Shown piece by piece: positions 63,223 to 64,000 of a stretch of DNA of 64,000 nt. Position 1 is the stretch's first letter, and the number at the start of each line of letters is the position of its first letter. Source of the DNA: Nibribacter koreensis. Its GTDB lineage: Bacteria > Bacteroidota > Bacteroidia > Cytophagales > Hymenobacteraceae. The notes beneath the pieces are model-generated. The model made no database searches and had not been told where the DNA came from. It saw nothing but the letters and a program-made list of their open reading frames with translations. A program made the position numbers and the translations under genes. Where the stretch lies: contig NZ_BAABGX010000001.1 of assembly GCF_039541795.1 (NCBI RefSeq), positions 1,116,001-1,180,000 of the forward strand, read 5' to 3'.

Positions 63223-63270
63223 AAAGCCGTTTTCGGCCTGATTTCCAGAAATCAGGCCGAAAACGGCTTT
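63223..63270. repeat. Palindromic repeat, copy 23 (paired variants)
   Basis: Left arm AAAGCCGTTTTCGGCCTGA, right arm TCAGGCCGAAAACGGCTTT; palindromic except for the centre. T-to-C and T-to-A changes are matched in both arms. Flanks AAAGC/GCTTT make it look like a bidirectional terminator between convergent fbp and the LamG gene. Confidence 0.96.
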
Positions 63271-63286
63271 ATCTTTTATAGTCCAA

Positions 63287-63976
63287 TTAACGGGTGGTAG
63301 TAGGAATACCTTCTGAATATTTTTTTGGGAGCAAAGCGGTTTTGAAGAAACGAACGGTCTCAATCTCGCCGTTAAACCAGGAGCGTTGATCCATGCGGAC
63401 CCCAATAGAAGTCTTAGCTGAGGCAGGCAGTGGCTGCATCTCCAGCTCTCCGCTTACCTCTGGCATGCCGTTCACGTAGCCGGTCGCCTTTTTGTCTTTG
63501 TACACCAGGGTCATGGTGGCCCACTGGTCTACCGGGTGCGTTTTAGAGGCATCCATCAAGGTAAGCTGGCCGGTGTCAGACTTCAGAAAAAAATCAGCGT
63601 ACCATTGGTTGTTCTCCTTTAGCCGCAACTCTAGTAAAATACGACGATTAGGATTGGCCGGGTCTTCAATGTGTAAGAAACGCTGTTCTACGTTATTGGG
63701 ATAGGCGACCTTAGGTTTAAAGATCACCTCTACGGTAAACTCATCCACGTCAGCAATGGGATTGTGGTTGATGATCAGGCCGTCATCCACCCCGTCAAAG
63801 GCCACCGCGTTGGCTCCTCCCCTGCCCGCCGTCTGCGTTGGGTTGCCCAGCACCGTAGTAGAATGGTCCATGAGGCCGGTAGGCGTGACTTTCCAGAGAA
63901 TTGGTTTTTGAGGCGTACAGGCCGCCAGGGCAAACAATAACAAAAAGGTAAACGACCGAGAATACAGTGTTTTCAT
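63287..63976 (-). CDS. LamG-like (concanavalin A-fold) lipoprotein
   Basis: 229 residues. Lipoprotein signal (TFLLLFALAAC). LamG-type jelly roll: VAFDGVDDGLIINHNPIADVDEFTVEVIFKP, WATMTLVYKDKKATGYVNGMPEVSGEL and FNGEIETVRFFKTAL near the end. Likely carbohydrate-binding and outer-envelope; no catalytic motif seen. Confidence 0.88.
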   Translation of the reverse strand: MKTLYSRSFTFLLLFALAACTPQKPILWKVTPTGLMDHSTTVLGNPTQTAGRGGANAVAFDGVDDGLIINHNPIADVDEFTVEVIFKPKVAYPNNVEQRFLHIEDPANPNRRILLELRLKENNQWYADFFLKSDTGQLTLMDASKTHPVDQWATMTLVYKDKKATGYVNGMPEVSGELEMQPLPASAKTSIGVRMDQRSWFNGEIETVRFFKTALLPKKYSEGIPTTTR

Positions 63977-64000
63977 AGTATGGCAGGTAGGTGAAAGCGT

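Noticed and set aside
8432..63270. CRISPR array made of the 38-bp repeats
   Set aside because: Spacing is irregular, from under 1 kb to more than 6 kb, with genes between copies and no cas genes.
8432..63270. Calling each palindrome an intrinsic terminator
   Set aside because: On both strands the T run precedes the GC part of the stem and A residues follow it, the reverse of a terminator. Only where a separate stem precedes it is termination supported.

Overview
The window looks like a chromosomal segment of a Bacteroidota bacterium. It most resembles the Hymenobacteraceae (a Rufibacter, Nibribacter or Pontibacter type), which is an inference from gene families and not a database match. The support is three giant secreted proteins with type IX secretion (T9SS) C-terminal tails, Bacteroidota promoters (TTG, about 19-21 nt, TAnnTTTG), many lipoproteins, MORN/YwqK and DUF11 repeat proteins, and a met operon headed by a SAM-I riboswitch. 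No transposase, integrase, phage gene or CRISPR array is visible.

Layout. 1-5359 (-): most of a giant MBG-repeat T9SS protein, cut by the left edge. 5792-6310 (-): Ser, Pro and Arg tRNAs with promoter and terminator. 6524-8418: a BatB/BatC-like pair. 8602-11757: thiolase, a MORN-repeat protein, and a lipoprotein gene broken by one stop codon. 11987-17294: biotin operon bioB-bioF-bioD-bioA plus a ketoacyl synthase. 17693-20166: lysC-lysA, converging on 20297-23920 (-), the metY-metX-hom operon. The metY leader (23921-24365) holds a SAM-I riboswitch followed at once by a 48-codon ORF ending in five cysteine codons. 24517-35040: mostly housekeeping genes (purC, a STAS protein, rnz, a queuosine-precursor transporter, trpS, hpd, a phosphohexomutase). 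35640-48906: two giant T9SS proteins, a DUF5694 protein, an M16 peptidase and a proline iminopeptidase-like lipoprotein. 49021-59720: small enzymes and hypotheticals, a GH2 enzyme, an SPFH plus NAD-kinase-like pair, and an oxidoreductase. 60380-63976: UxaA-type dehydratase behind a LacI-type operator, fbp, and a LamG lipoprotein.

Two things stand out. (1) A dispersed palindrome of about 38 bp occurs 23 times, mostly just after stop codons. Some copies abut intrinsic terminators, one lies in frame inside bioF and one supplies the bioA stop codon; several carry paired changes in both arms. (2) The metY leader appears to combine a SAM sensor with a cysteine-codon sensor, which would let one operon read both its end product and its sulfur supply.

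Amino-acid and cofactor genes dominate the first half (biotin, aspartate to lysine and methionine). The second half is richer in secreted surface proteins and lipoproteins of unknown role.
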